DNA of 22,793 bases. Origin: Saccoglossus kowalevskii. Its lineage: Eukaryota; Hemichordata; Enteropneusta; Harrimaniidae. The translations under genes were made by a program, and so were the position numbers. This document shows positions 1 to 10,455 of the stretch, in pieces; position 1 is the stretch's first letter; the number at the start of each line of letters is the position of its first letter. The stretch is taken from contig NW_003132785.1 in NCBI RefSeq assembly GCF_000003605.2, forward strand, positions 1-22,793, in the 5' to 3' direction. The notes under the pieces are model-generated. The model was not told the DNA's origin. It did not search any database and worked only from the letters and a program-made list of their open reading frames with translations.

Positions 1-61
1 AATTTGTTTGCCCAAAAGCTCATCACACCTGCTCAGTTGTGTAAAGTATGAATTTCTCTCC
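1..61. repeat. Degenerate left-edge unit of the array
   Basis: Bases 1-31 align without gaps to the AATTT...CACCTG part of the unit, but 11 of the 31 positions differ. From about 25 onward the sequence returns to consensus (CACACCTGCTCAGTTGTG). Terminal units of satellites are typically the most diverged because they escape homogenisation, so a true array boundary probably lies at or just left of base 1. The next unit (about 32-111) carries TAAAGTATG followed by CAAAATG, a pairing that recurs near 8029-8110 and 12128-12200. Confidence 0.7.
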
Positions 62-211
62 CAAAATGCATTGTACATCTGCTCAGTTGTGTAAAATATG
101 AATTTCTCTCCCATAATGCATTGTACACCTGTTCAGTGGTGTAAAATATGAATTTCTCTCCCATAATGCATTGTACACCTGTTCAGTTGTGTAAAATAAG
201 AATTTCTCTCC

Positions 212-510
212 CATAATGCATTGTACACCTGTTCAGTGGTGTAAAATATGAATTTCTCTCCCATAATGCATTGTACACCTGCTTAGTTGTGTAAAATATG
301 AATTTCTCTCCCATAATGCATTGTACACCTGCTCAGTTGTGTAAAATATGAATTTCTCTCCATAATGCATTGTACACCTGCTCAGTTGTGTAAAATATGA
401 ATTTCTCTCCCATAATGCATTGTACACCTTTTCAGTGGTGTAAAATATGAATTTCTCCCCCATAATGCATTGTACACCTGCTCAGTTGTGTAAAATATGA
501 ATTTCTCTCT
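212..510. repeat. 49-bp-marker module, copy 1
   Basis: The order of variants is TTCAGTGG, CTTAGTTG, CTCAGTTG ending in a 49-bp unit (one C lost before ATAATG, new anchor at 361), CTCAGTTG, TTCAGTGG with CTCCCCC, then CTCAGTTG with CTCTCTC. The same string with the same one-base deletion recurs elsewhere in the array, so this is a duplicated block and not independent mutation. Confidence 0.75.
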
Positions 511-760
511 CATAATGCATTGTACACCTGCTCAGTAGTGTAAAATATGAATTTCTCTCCCATAATGCATTGTACACCTGCTCAGTAGTGTAAAATATGA
601 ATTTCTCTTCCATAATGCATTGTACACCTGCTCAGTGGTGTAATATATGAATTTCTCTCCCATAATGCATTGTACACCTGCTCAGTTGTGTAAAATATGA
701 ACTTCTCTTCCATAATGCATTGTACACCTGCTCGGTGGTGTAAAGTATGAATTTCTCTCC

Positions 761-1160
761 CATAATGCATTGTACACCTGCTCTGGGGTGTAAAATATGA
801 ATTTCTCTCCCATAATGCATTGTACACCTGCTCAGTGGTGTAAAATATGCACTTCTCTCCCATAATGAATTGTACACCTGCTCTGGGGTGTAAAGAATGA
901 ATTTCTCTCCCATAATGCATTGTACACCTGCTCAGTGGTGTAAAATATGAATTTCTCTCCCATAATGCATTGTACACCTGTTCAGTAGTGTAAAATATGA
1001 ATTTCTCTCCCATAATGCATTGTACACCTGCTCAGTTGTGTAAAATTTGAGTTTCTCTCCCATAATGCATTGTACACCTGCTCAGTGGTGTAAAGTATGA
1101 ATTTCTCTCCCATAATGCATTGTACACCTGTTCAGTGGTGTAAAATATGAATTTCTCTCC
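761..1160. repeat. Eight-unit GCACTT/AAATTTGAG module, copy 1
   Basis: The order is CTCTGGGG; CTCAGTGG with TATGCACTT; CTCTGGGG with TAAAGAATG; CTCAGTGG; TTCAGTAG; CTCAGTTG with TAAAATTTGAG; CTCAGTGG with TAAAGTATG; TTCAGTGG. The identical order occurs at 13704-14103, offset 12943 bp. Because several of these variants are uncommon, their joint order marks a long-range duplication. Confidence 0.8.
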
Positions 1161-1459
1161 CATAATGCATTGTACACCTGCTCAGTTGTGTAAAATATGA
1201 ATTTCTCTCCATAATGCATTGTACACCTGCTCAGTTGTGTAAAATATGAATTTCTCTCCCATAATGCATTGTACACCTGTTCAGTGGTGTAAAATATGAA
1301 TTTCTCCCCCATAATGCATTGTACACCTGCTCAGTTGTGTAAAATATGAATTTCTCTCTCATAATGCATTGTACACCTGCTCAGTTTTGTAAAATATGAA
1401 TTTCTCTCCCATAATGCTTTGTACACCTGTTCAGTAGTGTAAAATATGAATTTCTCTCC
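1111..1459. repeat. 49-bp-marker module, copy 2
   Basis: The unit 1161-1209 is 49 bp. It is followed by CTCAGTTG, TTCAGTGG with CTCCCCC, CTCAGTTG with CTCTCTC, CTCAGTTT, and a unit with GCTTTG plus TTCAGTAG. The rare GCTTTG unit also closes the copy near 11806-12104, so those two copies are especially close relatives. Confidence 0.75.
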
Positions 1460-2309
1460 CATAATGCATTGTACACCAGTTCAGTGGTGTAAAATATGAA
1501 TTTCTCTCTCATAATGCATTGTACACCTGTTCAGTAGTGTAAAATATAAATTTCTCTCCCATAATGCATTGTACACATGTTCAGAGGTGTAAAATATGAA
1601 TTTCTCTCCCATAATGCATTGTACACCTGTTCAGTGGTGTAAAATATGAATTTCTCTCCCATAATGCATTGTACACCTGTTCAGTGGTGTAAAATATGAA
1701 TTTCTCTCCCATAATGCATTGTACACCTGTTCAGTAGTGTAAAATATGAATTTCTCTCCCATAATGCATTGTACACCTGTTCAGAGGTGTAAAATATGAA
1801 TTTCTCTCCCATAATGCATTGTACACCTGTTCAGTGGTGTAAAATATGAATTCCTCTCCCATAATGCATTGTACACCTGCTCAGTTGTGTAAAATATGAA
1901 TTTCTCTCCCATAATGCATTGTACACCTGCTCAGTTGTGTAAAATATGAATTTCTCTCCCATAATGCATTGTACTTCTGCTCAGTGGCGTAAAATATGAA
2001 TTTCTCTCCCATAATGCATTGTACACCTGCTCAGTGGTGTAAAATATGAACTTCTCTTCCATAATGCATTGTACACCTGCTCAGTTGTGTAAAATATGAA
2101 TTTCTCTCCCATAATGCATTGTACACCTGCTCAGTAGTGTAAAGTATGAATTTCTCTCCCATAATGCATTGTACACCTGTTCAGTTGTGTAAAATATGAA
2201 TTTCTCTCCCATAATGCATTGTACACCTGCTCAGTGGGGTAAAATATGAATTTCTCTTCCATAATGCATTGTACTCCTGTTCAGTAGTGTAAAATATGAA
2301 TTTCTCTTC

Positions 2310-2559
2310 CATAATGCATTGTACACCTGCTCAGTGGTGTAAAATATGAACTTCTCTTCCATAATGCATTGTACACCTGCTCAGTTGTGTAAAATATGAA
2401 TTTCTCTCCCATAATGCATTGTACACCTGCTCAGTAGTGTAAAGTATGAATTTCTCTCCCATAATGCATTGTACACCTGCGCAGTGGTGTAAAATATGAA
2501 TTTCTCTCCCATAATGCATTGTACACCCGCTCAGTTGTGTAAAATATGAATTTCTCTCC
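2310..2559. repeat. AACTTCTCTTCC/GCGCAG/CCCGCTC module, copy 1
   Basis: Five units run CTCAGTGG with AACTTCTCTTCC; CTCAGTTG; CTCAGTAG with TAAAGTATG; TGCGCAGTGG; CCCGCTCAGTTG. The adjacent rare changes GCGCAG and CCCGCTC recur together at 11506-11605. A related three-unit string begins 300 bp upstream at 2010. Confidence 0.75.
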
Positions 2560-3705
2560 CATAATGCATTGTACACCTGCTCAGTAGTGTAAAGTATGAA
2601 TTTCTCTCCCATAATGCATTGTACACCTGCTCAGTGGTGTAAAATATGAATTTCTCTCCCATAATGCATTGTACACCTGCTCAGTTGTGTAAAATATGAA
2701 CTTCTCTCCCATAATGCATTGTACACCTGCTCAGTAGTGTAAAATATGAATTTCTCTCCCATAATGCATTATACACCTGCTCAGTGGTGTAAAATATGCA
2801 TTTCTCTCCCATAATGCATTGTACACCTGCTCAGTAGTGTAAAATATGAATTTCTCTCCCATAATGCATTGTACACCTGTTCAGTGGTGTAAAATATGAA
2901 TTTCTCTTCCATAATGCATTGTACACCTGCACTGGGGTGTAAAATATGAATTTCTCTCCCATAATGCATTGTACACCTGTTCAGTGTTGTAAAATATGAA
3001 TTTCTCTCCCATAATGCATTGTACACCAGCTCAGTTGTGTAAAATATGAATTTCTCTCCCATAATGCATTGTACACCTGTTCAGTGGTGTAAAATATGAA
3101 TTTCTCTCCCATAATGCATTGTACACCTGTTCAGTAGTGTAAAATATGAATTTCTCTCCCATAATGCATTGTACACCTGTTCAGAGGTGTAAAATATGAA
3201 TTTCTCTCCCATAATGCATTGTACACCTGTTCAGTGGTGTAAAATATGAATTTATCTCCCATAATGCATTGTACACCTGTTCAGTTGTGTAAAATATGAA
3301 TTTCTCTCCCATAATGCATTGTACTCCTGTTCAGTGGTGTAAAATATGAATTTCTTTCCCATAATGCATTGTACACCTGCTCTGGGGTGTAAAATATGAA
3401 TTTCTTTCCCATAATGCATTGTACACCTGCTCAGTGGTGTAAAATATGAATTTCTCTCCCATAATGCATTGTACACCTGCTCAGTGGTGTAAAATATGAA
3501 TTTCTCTCCCATAATGCATTGTACACCTGCTCAGTTGTGTAAAATATGAATTTCTCTCCCATAATGCATTGTACACATGCTCAGTAGTGTAAAATATGAA
3601 TTTCTCTCCCATAATGCATTGTACACCTGTTCAGTAGTGTAAAATATGAATTTCTCTCCCATAATGCATTGTACACCTGCTCAGTTGTGTAAAATATGAG
3701 TTTCT

Positions 3706-3723
3706 CTCCCATAATGCATTGTA
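3706..3723 (+). promoter_or_regulatory. STAF/ZNF143-like motif at the unit junction (representative site)
   Basis: CTCCCATAATGCATTGTA spans the last four bases of one unit and the first fourteen of the next. Against the recalled STAF/ZNF143 consensus YWCCCRNMATSCMYYRCR it matches at 17 of 18 positions; the one mismatch is T for C at position 17. ZNF143/STAF is an animal zinc-finger activator of Pol II and Pol III snRNA-type promoters and is linked to promoter-anchored chromatin loops. The site recurs in most of the 455 units. It is weakened where CCC becomes TCC, CTC, CGC or loses a C. Binding is not shown, and the match may come from chance amplification of one ancestral sequence. Confidence 0.35.
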
Positions 3724-3759
3724 CACCTGCTCAGTTGTGTAAAATATGAATTTCTCTCC
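3710..3759. repeat. Reference unit identical to the consensus
   Basis: This unit matches the consensus at all 50 positions and can serve as the type unit. It contains two short palindromes, AATGCATT (unit 4-11, an NsiI site) and TGTACA (unit 11-16, a BsrGI site). It also has an E-box CACCTG at 15-20, an A/T-rich stretch at 31-44 and a pyrimidine run TTTCTCTCCC that crosses the unit junction. On the plus strand TAA (3-5), TAA (31-33) and TGA (38-40) close all three frames. On the minus strand the only stop is TGA, from TCA at 22-24. Confidence 0.95.
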
Positions 3760-4309
3760 CATAATGCATTGTACACCTGCTCAGTTGTGTAAAATATGAA
3801 TTTCTTTCCCATAATGCATTGTACACCTGCTCAGTTGTGTAAAATATGAATTTCTCTTCCATAATGCATTGTACACCTGTTCAGTCGTGTAAAATATGAA
3901 TTTCTCTCCCATAATGCATTGTACACCTGCTCAGTTGTGTAAAATATGAATTTCTCTCCCATAATGCATTGTACACCTGCTCAGTAGTGTAAAATATGAA
4001 TTTCTCTCCCATAATGCATTGTACACATGCTCAGTGGTGTTAAATATGAATTTCTCTCCCATAATACATTGTACACCTGCTCAGTAGTGTAAAATATGAA
4101 TTTCTCTCCCATAATGCATTGTACACCTGCTCAGTGGTGTTAAATATGAATTTCTTTCCCATAATGCATTGTACACCTGCTCAGTTGTGTAAAATATGAA
4201 TTTCTCTTCCATAATGCATTGTACACCTGTTCAGTTGTGTAAAATATGAATTTCTCTCCCATAATGCATTGTACACCTGCTCAGTAGAGTAAAATATGAA
4301 TTTCTCTCC

Positions 4310-4659
4310 CATAATGCATTGTACACATGCTCAGTGGTGTTAAATATGAATTTCTCTCCCATAATACATTGTACACCTGCTCAGTTGTGTAAAATATGCA
4401 TTTCTCTCCCATAATGCATTGTACACCTGTTCAATGGTGTAAAATATGAATTTATCTCCCATAATGCATTGTACACCTGCTCAGTTGTGTAAAATATGAA
4501 TTTCTCTCCCATAATGCATTGTACACCTGCTCTGGGGTGTAAAGAATGAATTTCTCTCCCATAATGCATTGTACACCTGCTCGGTGGTGTAAAATATGAA
4601 TTTCTCTCCCATAATGCATTGTACACCTGCTCAGTTGTGTAAAATTTGAGTTTCTCTCC
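4310..4659. repeat. ACATGCTC/AAAGAATG module, copy 1
   Basis: The order is ACATGCTCAGTGG with GTTAAATATG; CTCAGTTG with TATGCATTT; TTCAATGG; CTCAGTTG; CTCTGGGG with TAAAGAATG; CTCGGTGG; CTCAGTTG with TAAAATTTGAG. Five related strings occur in the window (here and near 16552, 18752, 20150 and 22398). Confidence 0.75.
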
Positions 4660-4859
4660 CATAATGCATTGTACACCTGCTCAGTTGTGTAAAATATGAA
4701 TTTCTCTCCCATAATGCATTGTACACCTGCTCAGTTGTGTAAAATATGAGTTTCTCTCCCATAATGCATTGTACACCTGCTCAGTAGTGTAAAATATGAA
4801 TTTCTCTCCCATAATGCATTGTACACCTGTTCACTAGTGTAAAGTATGAATTTCTCTCC

Positions 4860-5309
4860 CATAATGCATTGTACACCTGTTCAGTAGTGTAAAATATGAA
4901 TTTCTCTTTCATAATGCATTGTACACCTGTTCAGTAGTGTAAAATATGAATTTCTCTCCCATAATGCATTGTACACCTGCTCTGAGGTGTAAAATAAGAA
5001 TTTCTCTCCCATAATGCATTGTACACCTGTTCAGTGGTGTAAAATATGAATTTCTCTCCCATAATGCATTGTACACCTGTTCAGTGAGGTAAAATATGAA
5101 TTTCTCTCCCATAATGCATTGTACACCTGCTCAGTTGTGTAAAATATGAATTTCTCTCCCATAATGCATTGTACACCTGCTCAGTGGTGTTAAATATGAA
5201 TTTCTTTCCCATAATGCATTGTACACCTGCTCAGTTGTGTAAAATATGAATTTCTATTCCATAATGCATTGTACACCTGTTCAGTGGTGTAAAATATGAA
5301 TTTCTCTCC
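4860..5309. repeat. CTCTGAGG/CAGTGAGG module, copy 1
   Basis: The order is TTCAGTAG with CTCTTTC; TTCAGTAG; CTCTGAGG with AAAATAAG; TTCAGTGG; TTCAGTGAGG; CTCAGTTG; CTCAGTGG with GTTAAATATG and CTTTCCC; CTCAGTTG; TTCAGTGG. CTCTTTC and CAGTGAGG are rare and recur in the same order 1050 bp downstream. Confidence 0.8.
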
Positions 5310-5909
5310 CATAATGCATTGTACACCTGCTCAGTTGTGTAAAATATGAATTTCTCTCCCATAATGCATTGTACACCTGCTCAGTAGTGTAAAATATGAA
5401 TTTCTCTCCCATAATGCATTGTACACCTGTTCAGTAGTGTAAAATATGAATTTCTCTCCCATAATGCATTGTACACCTGCTCAGTTGTGTAAAATTTGAG
5501 TTTCTCTCCCATAATGCATTGTACACCTGCTCAGTTGTGTAAAATATGAATTTCTCTCCCATAATGCATTGTACACCTGCTCAGTAGTGTAAAATATGAA
5601 TTTCTCTCCCATAATGCATTGTACACCTGCTCTGGCGTGTAAAATAAGAATTTCTCTTCCATAATGCATTGTACACCTGTTCAGTGGTGTAAAATATGAA
5701 TTTCTCTCCCATAATGCATTCTACACCTGTTCAGTGGTGTTAAATATGAATTTCTTTCCCATAATGCATTGTACACCTGCTCAGTTGTGTAAAATATGAA
5801 TTTCTCTTCCATAATGCATTGTACACCTGTTCAGTGGTGTAAATTATGAATTTCTCTCCCATAATGCATTGTACACCTGCTCAGTAGTGTAAAATATGAA
5901 TTTCTCTCC

Positions 5910-6409
5910 CATAATGCATTGTACACCTGTTCAGTAGTGTAAAATATGAATTTCTCTTTCATAATGCATTGTACACCTGTTCAGTAGTGTAAAATATGAA
6001 TTTCTCTCCCATAATGCATTGTACACCTGCTCTGAGGTGTAAAATATGAATTTCTCTCCCATAATGCATTGTACACCTGTTCAGTGGTGTAAAATATGAA
6101 TTTCTCTCCCATAATGCATTGTACACCTGTTCAGTGAGGTAAAATATGAATTTCTCTCCCATAATGCATTGTACACCTGCTCAGTTGTGTAAAATATGAA
6201 TTTCTCTCCCATAATGCATTGTACACCTGCTCAGTAGTGTAAAATATGAATTTCTCTCCCATAATGCATTGTACACCTGCTCAGTGGTGTTAAATATGAA
6301 TTTCTTTCCCATAATGCATTGTACACCTGCTCAGTTGTGTAAAATATGAATTTCTCTTCCATAATGCATTGTACACCTGTTCAGTGGTGTAAAATATGAA
6401 TTTCTCTCC
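5910..6409. repeat. CTCTGAGG/CAGTGAGG module, copy 2
   Basis: The first six units match 4860-5159 at an offset of 1050 bp (21 units). One CTCAGTAG unit is then inserted, and the GTTAAATATG/CTTTCCC, CTCAGTTG and TTCAGTGG units follow at an offset of 1100 bp. A third relative at 6610-6859 shares TAAAGTATG and CTCTGAGG with AAAATAAG, but not CAGTGAGG. Confidence 0.8.
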
Positions 6410-7209
6410 CATAATGCATTGTACACCTGCTCAGTTGTGTAAAATATGAATTTCTCTCCCATAATGCATTGTACACCTGTTCAGTAGTGTAAAATATGAA
6501 TTTCTCTCCCATAATGCATTGTACACCTGTTCAGTAGGGTAAAATATGAATTTCTCTCCCATAATGCATTGTACACCTGCTCAGTAGTGTAAAATATGAA
6601 TTTCTCTCCCATAATGCATTGTACACCTGTTCAGTAGTGTAAAGTATGAATTTCTCTCCCATAATGCATTGTACACCTGTTCAGTAGTGTAAAATATGAA
6701 TTTCTCTCCCATAATGCATTGTACACCTGTTCAGTAGTGTAAAATATGAATTTCTCTCCCATAATGCATTGTACACCTGCTCTGAGGTGTAAAATAAGAA
6801 TTTCTCTCCCATAATGCATTGTACACCTGTTCAGTGGTGTAAAATATGAATTTCTCTCCCATAATGCATTGTACACCTGTTCAGTGGTGTAAAATATGAA
6901 TTTCTCTCCCATAATGCATTGTACACCTGTTCAGTAGTGTAAAATATGAATTTCTCTCCCATAATGCATTGTACACCTGTTCAGTAGTGTAAAATATGAA
7001 TTTCTCTCCCATAATGCATTGTACACCTGTTCAGTAGTGTAAAATATGAATTTCTCTCCCATAATGCATTGTACACCTGTTCAGTAGTGTAAAATATGAA
7101 TTTCTCTCCCATAATGCATTGTACACATGCTCAGTAGTGTAAAATAGGAATTTCTCTCCCATAATGCATTGTACACTTGTTCAGTGGTGTAAAATATGAA
7201 TTTCTCTCC

Positions 7210-7261
7210 CATAATGCATTGTACACCTGTTCATTGGTTGTAAAAATATGAATTTCTCTCC
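7210..7261. repeat. Only 52-bp unit of the array
   Basis: The segment TCATTGGTTGTAAAAATATG replaces TCAGTGGTGTAAAATATG, adding one T in the variable core and one A in the A-run, with G-to-T at unit position 25. The neighbouring units are normal. Two homopolymer-adjacent insertions in a single unit could be genuine or a sequencing/polishing error. Confidence 0.7.
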
Positions 7262-7561
7262 CATAATGCATTGTACACCTGTTCAGTGTTGTAAAATATG
7301 AATTTCTCTCCCATAATGCATTGTACACCAGCTCAGTTGTGTAAAATATGAATTTCTCTCCCATAATGCATTGTACACCAGTTCAGTGGTGTAAAATATG
7401 AATTTCTCTCCCATAATGCATTGTACACCTGTTCAGTAGTGTAAAATATGAATTTCTCTCCCATAATGCATTGTACACATGTTCAGAGGTGTAAAATATG
7501 AATTTCTCTCCCATAATGCATTGTACACCTGTTCAGTGGTGTAAAATATGAATTTCTCTCC

Positions 7562-8010
7562 CATAATGCATTGTACACCTGTTCAGTGGTGTAAAATATG
7601 AATTTCTCTCGCATAATGCATTGTACACCTGTTCAGTGGTGTAAAATATGAATTTCTCTCCCATAATGCATTGTACACCTGCTCAGTTGTGTAAAATATG
7701 AATTTCTCTCCCATAATGCATTGTACACCTGCTCAGTTGTGTAAAATATGAATTTCTCTCCATAATGCATTGTACACCTGCTCAGTTGTGTAAAATATGA
7801 ATTTCTCTCCCATAAGGCATTGTACACCTGTTCAGTGGTGTAAAATATGAATTTCTCCCCCATAATGCATTGTACACCTGCTCAGTTGTGTAAAATATGA
7901 ATTTCTCTCTCATAATGCATTGTACACCTGCTCAGTTGTGTAAAATATGAATTTCTCTCCCATAATGCATTGTACACTTGTTCAGTAGTGTAAAATATGA
8001 ATTTCTCTCC
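7562..8010. repeat. 49-bp-marker module, copy 3
   Basis: Two TTCAGTGG units, the first ending CTCTCGC, are followed by CTCAGTTG, CTCAGTTG (49 bp, new anchor 7761), CTCAGTTG, TTCAGTGG with CTCCCCC, CTCAGTTG with CTCTCTC, CTCAGTTG and TTCAGTAG. This is the fullest version of the module. Another 49-bp unit of the same kind (new anchor 8160) lies just downstream in a less complete copy. Confidence 0.75.
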
Positions 8011-8809
8011 CATAATGCATTGTACACCTGCTCAGTTGTGTAAAGTATGAATTTCTCTCCCAAAATGCATTGCACACCTGCTCAGTTGTGTAAAATATGA
8101 ATTTCTCTCCCATAATGCATTGTACACCTGTTCAGTGGTGTAAAATATGAATTTCTCTCCATAATGCATTGTACACCTGCTCAGTTGTGTAAAATATGAA
8201 TTTCTCTCCCATAATGCATTGTACACCTGCTCAGTTGTGTAAAATATGAATTTCTCTCCCATAATGCATTGTACACCTGTTCAGTGGTGTAAAATATGAA
8301 TTTCTCTTCCAAAATGCATTGTACACCTGCTCAGTTGTGTAAAATATGAATTTCTCTCCCATAATGCATTGTACACCTGCTCAGTTGTGTAAAATATGAA
8401 TTTCTCTCCCATAATGCATTGTACACCTGCTCAGTGGTGTAAAATATGAATTTCTCTCCCATAATGCATTGTACACCTGCTCAGTGGTGTTAAATTTGTA
8501 GTTCTCTCCCATAATGCATTGTACACCTGCTCAGTTGTGTAAAATATGAATTTCTCTCCCATAATGCATTGTACACCTGCTCAGTGGTGTAAAATATGAA
8601 TTTCTCTCCCATAATGCATTGTACACCTGTTCAGTGGTGTAAAATATGAATTTCTCTCCCATAATGCATTGTACACCTGCTCAGTTGTGTAAAATATGAA
8701 TTTCTCTCCCATAATGCATTGTACACCTGCTCAGTTGTGTAAAATATGCATTTCTCTCCCATAATGCATTGTACACCTGCTCAGTGGTGTAAAATATGAA
8801 TTTCTCTCG

Positions 8810-9257
8810 TATAATGCATTGTACACCTGTTCAGTGGTGTAAAATATGAATTTCTCTCGCATAATGCATTGTACACCTGTTCAGTGGTGTAAAATATGAA
8901 TTTCTCTCCCATAATGCATTGTACACCTGCTCAGTTGTGTAAAATATGAATTTCTCTCCCATAATGCATTGTACATCTGCTCAGTTGTGTAAAATATGAA
9001 TTTCTTTCCATAATGCATTGTACACCTGCTCAGTTGTGTAAAATATGAATTTCTCTCCCATAATGCATTGTACACCTGTTCAGTGGTGTAAAATATGAAT
9101 TTCTCCCCATAATGCATTGTACACCTGCTCAGTTGTGTAAAATATGAATTTCTCTCTCATAATGCATTGTACACCTGCTCAGTTGTGTAAAATATGAATT
9201 TCTCTCCCATAATGCATTGTACACCTGTTCAGTAGTGTAAAATATGAATTTCTCTCC
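8810..9257. repeat. 49-bp-marker module, copy 4, with two 49-bp units
   Basis: It has the same order as the copy at 7562-8010, beginning with CTCTCGC/CTCTCGT-type ends. Units 8960-9008 and 9059-9107 are both 49 bp. The first ends CTTTCC and lost a C in the usual place; in the second, CTCCCCC has become CTCCCC. It continues with CTCAGTTG plus CTCTCTC, CTCAGTTG and TTCAGTAG. Confidence 0.75.
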
Positions 9258-9456
9258 CATAATGCATTGTACACCTGCTCAGTTGTGTAAAATATGAATT
9301 TCTCTCCATAATGCATTGTACACCTGCTCAGTTGTGTAAAATATGAATTTCTCTCCCATAATGCATTGTACACCTGTTCAGTGGTGTAAAATATGAATTT
9401 CTCCCCCATAATGCATTGTACACCTGCTCAGTTGTGTAAAATATGAATTTCTCTCC

Positions 9457-9805
9457 CATAATGCATTGTACACCTGTTCAGTGGTGTAAAATATGAATTT
9501 CTCTCGCATAATGCATTGTACACCTGTTCAGTGGTGTAAAATATGAATTTCTCTCCCATAATGCATTGTACACCTGCTCAGTTGTGTAAAATATGAATTT
9601 CTCTCCCATAATGCATTGTACACCTGCTCAGTTGTGTAAAATATGAATTTCTCTCCATAATGCATTGTACACCTGCTCAGTTGTGTAAAATATGAATTTC
9701 TCTCCCATAATGCATTGTACACCTGTTCAGTGGTGTAAAATATGAATTTCTCCCCCATAATGCATTGTACACCTGCTCAGTTGTGTAAAATATGAATTTC
9801 TCTCC
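9457..9805. repeat. 49-bp-marker module, copy 5
   Basis: It repeats the order TTCAGTGG with CTCTCGC, TTCAGTGG, CTCAGTTG, CTCAGTTG (49 bp, new anchor 9656), CTCAGTTG, TTCAGTGG with CTCCCCC, CTCAGTTG. A shorter version directly upstream (49-bp unit 9258-9306) lies 349 bp earlier, pointing to a local tandem duplication of seven units. Confidence 0.75.
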
Positions 9806-10255
9806 CATAATGCATTGTACACCTGCTCAGTGGTGTAAAATATGAATTTCTCTCCCATAATGCATTGTACACCTGCTCAGTGGTGTTAAATATGAATTTC
9901 TCTCCCATAATGCATTGTACACCCGCTCAGTTGTGTAAAATATGAATTTCTCTCCCATAATGTATTGTACACCTGCTCAGTAGTGTAAAGTATGAATTTC
10001 TCTCCCATAATGCATTGTACACCTGCTCAGTGGTGTAAAATATGAATTTCTCTCCCATAATGCATTGTACACCTGCTCAGTTGTGTAAAATATGAATTTC
10101 TCTCCCATAAGGCATTGTACACCTGCTCAGTAGTGTAAAATATGAATTTCTCTCCCATAATGCATTGTACACCTGCTCAGTAGTGTAAAATATGAATTTC
10201 TCTCCCATAATGCATAGTACACCTGTTCAGTGGTGTAAAATATGAATTTCTCTTC

Positions 10256-10455
10256 CATAATGCATTGTACACCTGCTCTGGGGTGTAAAATATGAATTTC
10301 TCTCCCATAATGCATTGTACACCTGTTCAGTGTTGTAAAATATGAATTTCTCTCCCATAATGCATTGTACACCTGCTCTGGGGTGTAAAATATGAATTTC
10401 TCTCCCATAATGCATTGTACACCTGTTCAGTGTTGTAAAATATGAATTTCTCTCC
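10256..10455. repeat. Local two-unit tandem duplication
   Basis: The pair CTCTGGGG then TTCAGTGTTG occurs twice in immediate succession (10256-10355 and 10356-10455). Single copies of the same pair, or of a close variant, occur elsewhere (14554-14653, 15603-15702). A recent 100-bp slippage or crossover event is the simplest reading. Confidence 0.75.

Noticed and set aside
582-1013. 143-codon minus-strand reading frame, and about 50 other minus-strand frames of 60-143 codons
   Set aside because: Each is a translation of the repeat with a 50-codon period. They begin and end where unit variants change the single minus-strand stop, overlap one another in different frames, and have no domain, unique start context or flanking gene structure.
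3724-3729. E-box CACCTG in each unit as a ZEB/SNAIL-type site
   Set aside because: A six-base match is expected by chance and nothing else in the unit supports it; noted only because amplification repeats it hundreds of times.
3710-3759. Centromeric CENP-B box in the unit
   Set aside because: The recognised box needs CpG-containing core bases (TTCG...CGGG), and the consensus has no CpG at all.
3750-3789. Splice-acceptor-like signal: TTTCTCTCCC followed by CTGCTCAG, then GTGTAAAA resembling a donor
   Set aside because: The pyrimidine run is short, lies about 24 bases before the AG, and recurs in nearly every unit. No exon-like open sequence exists on the plus strand, so chance resemblance is more likely.
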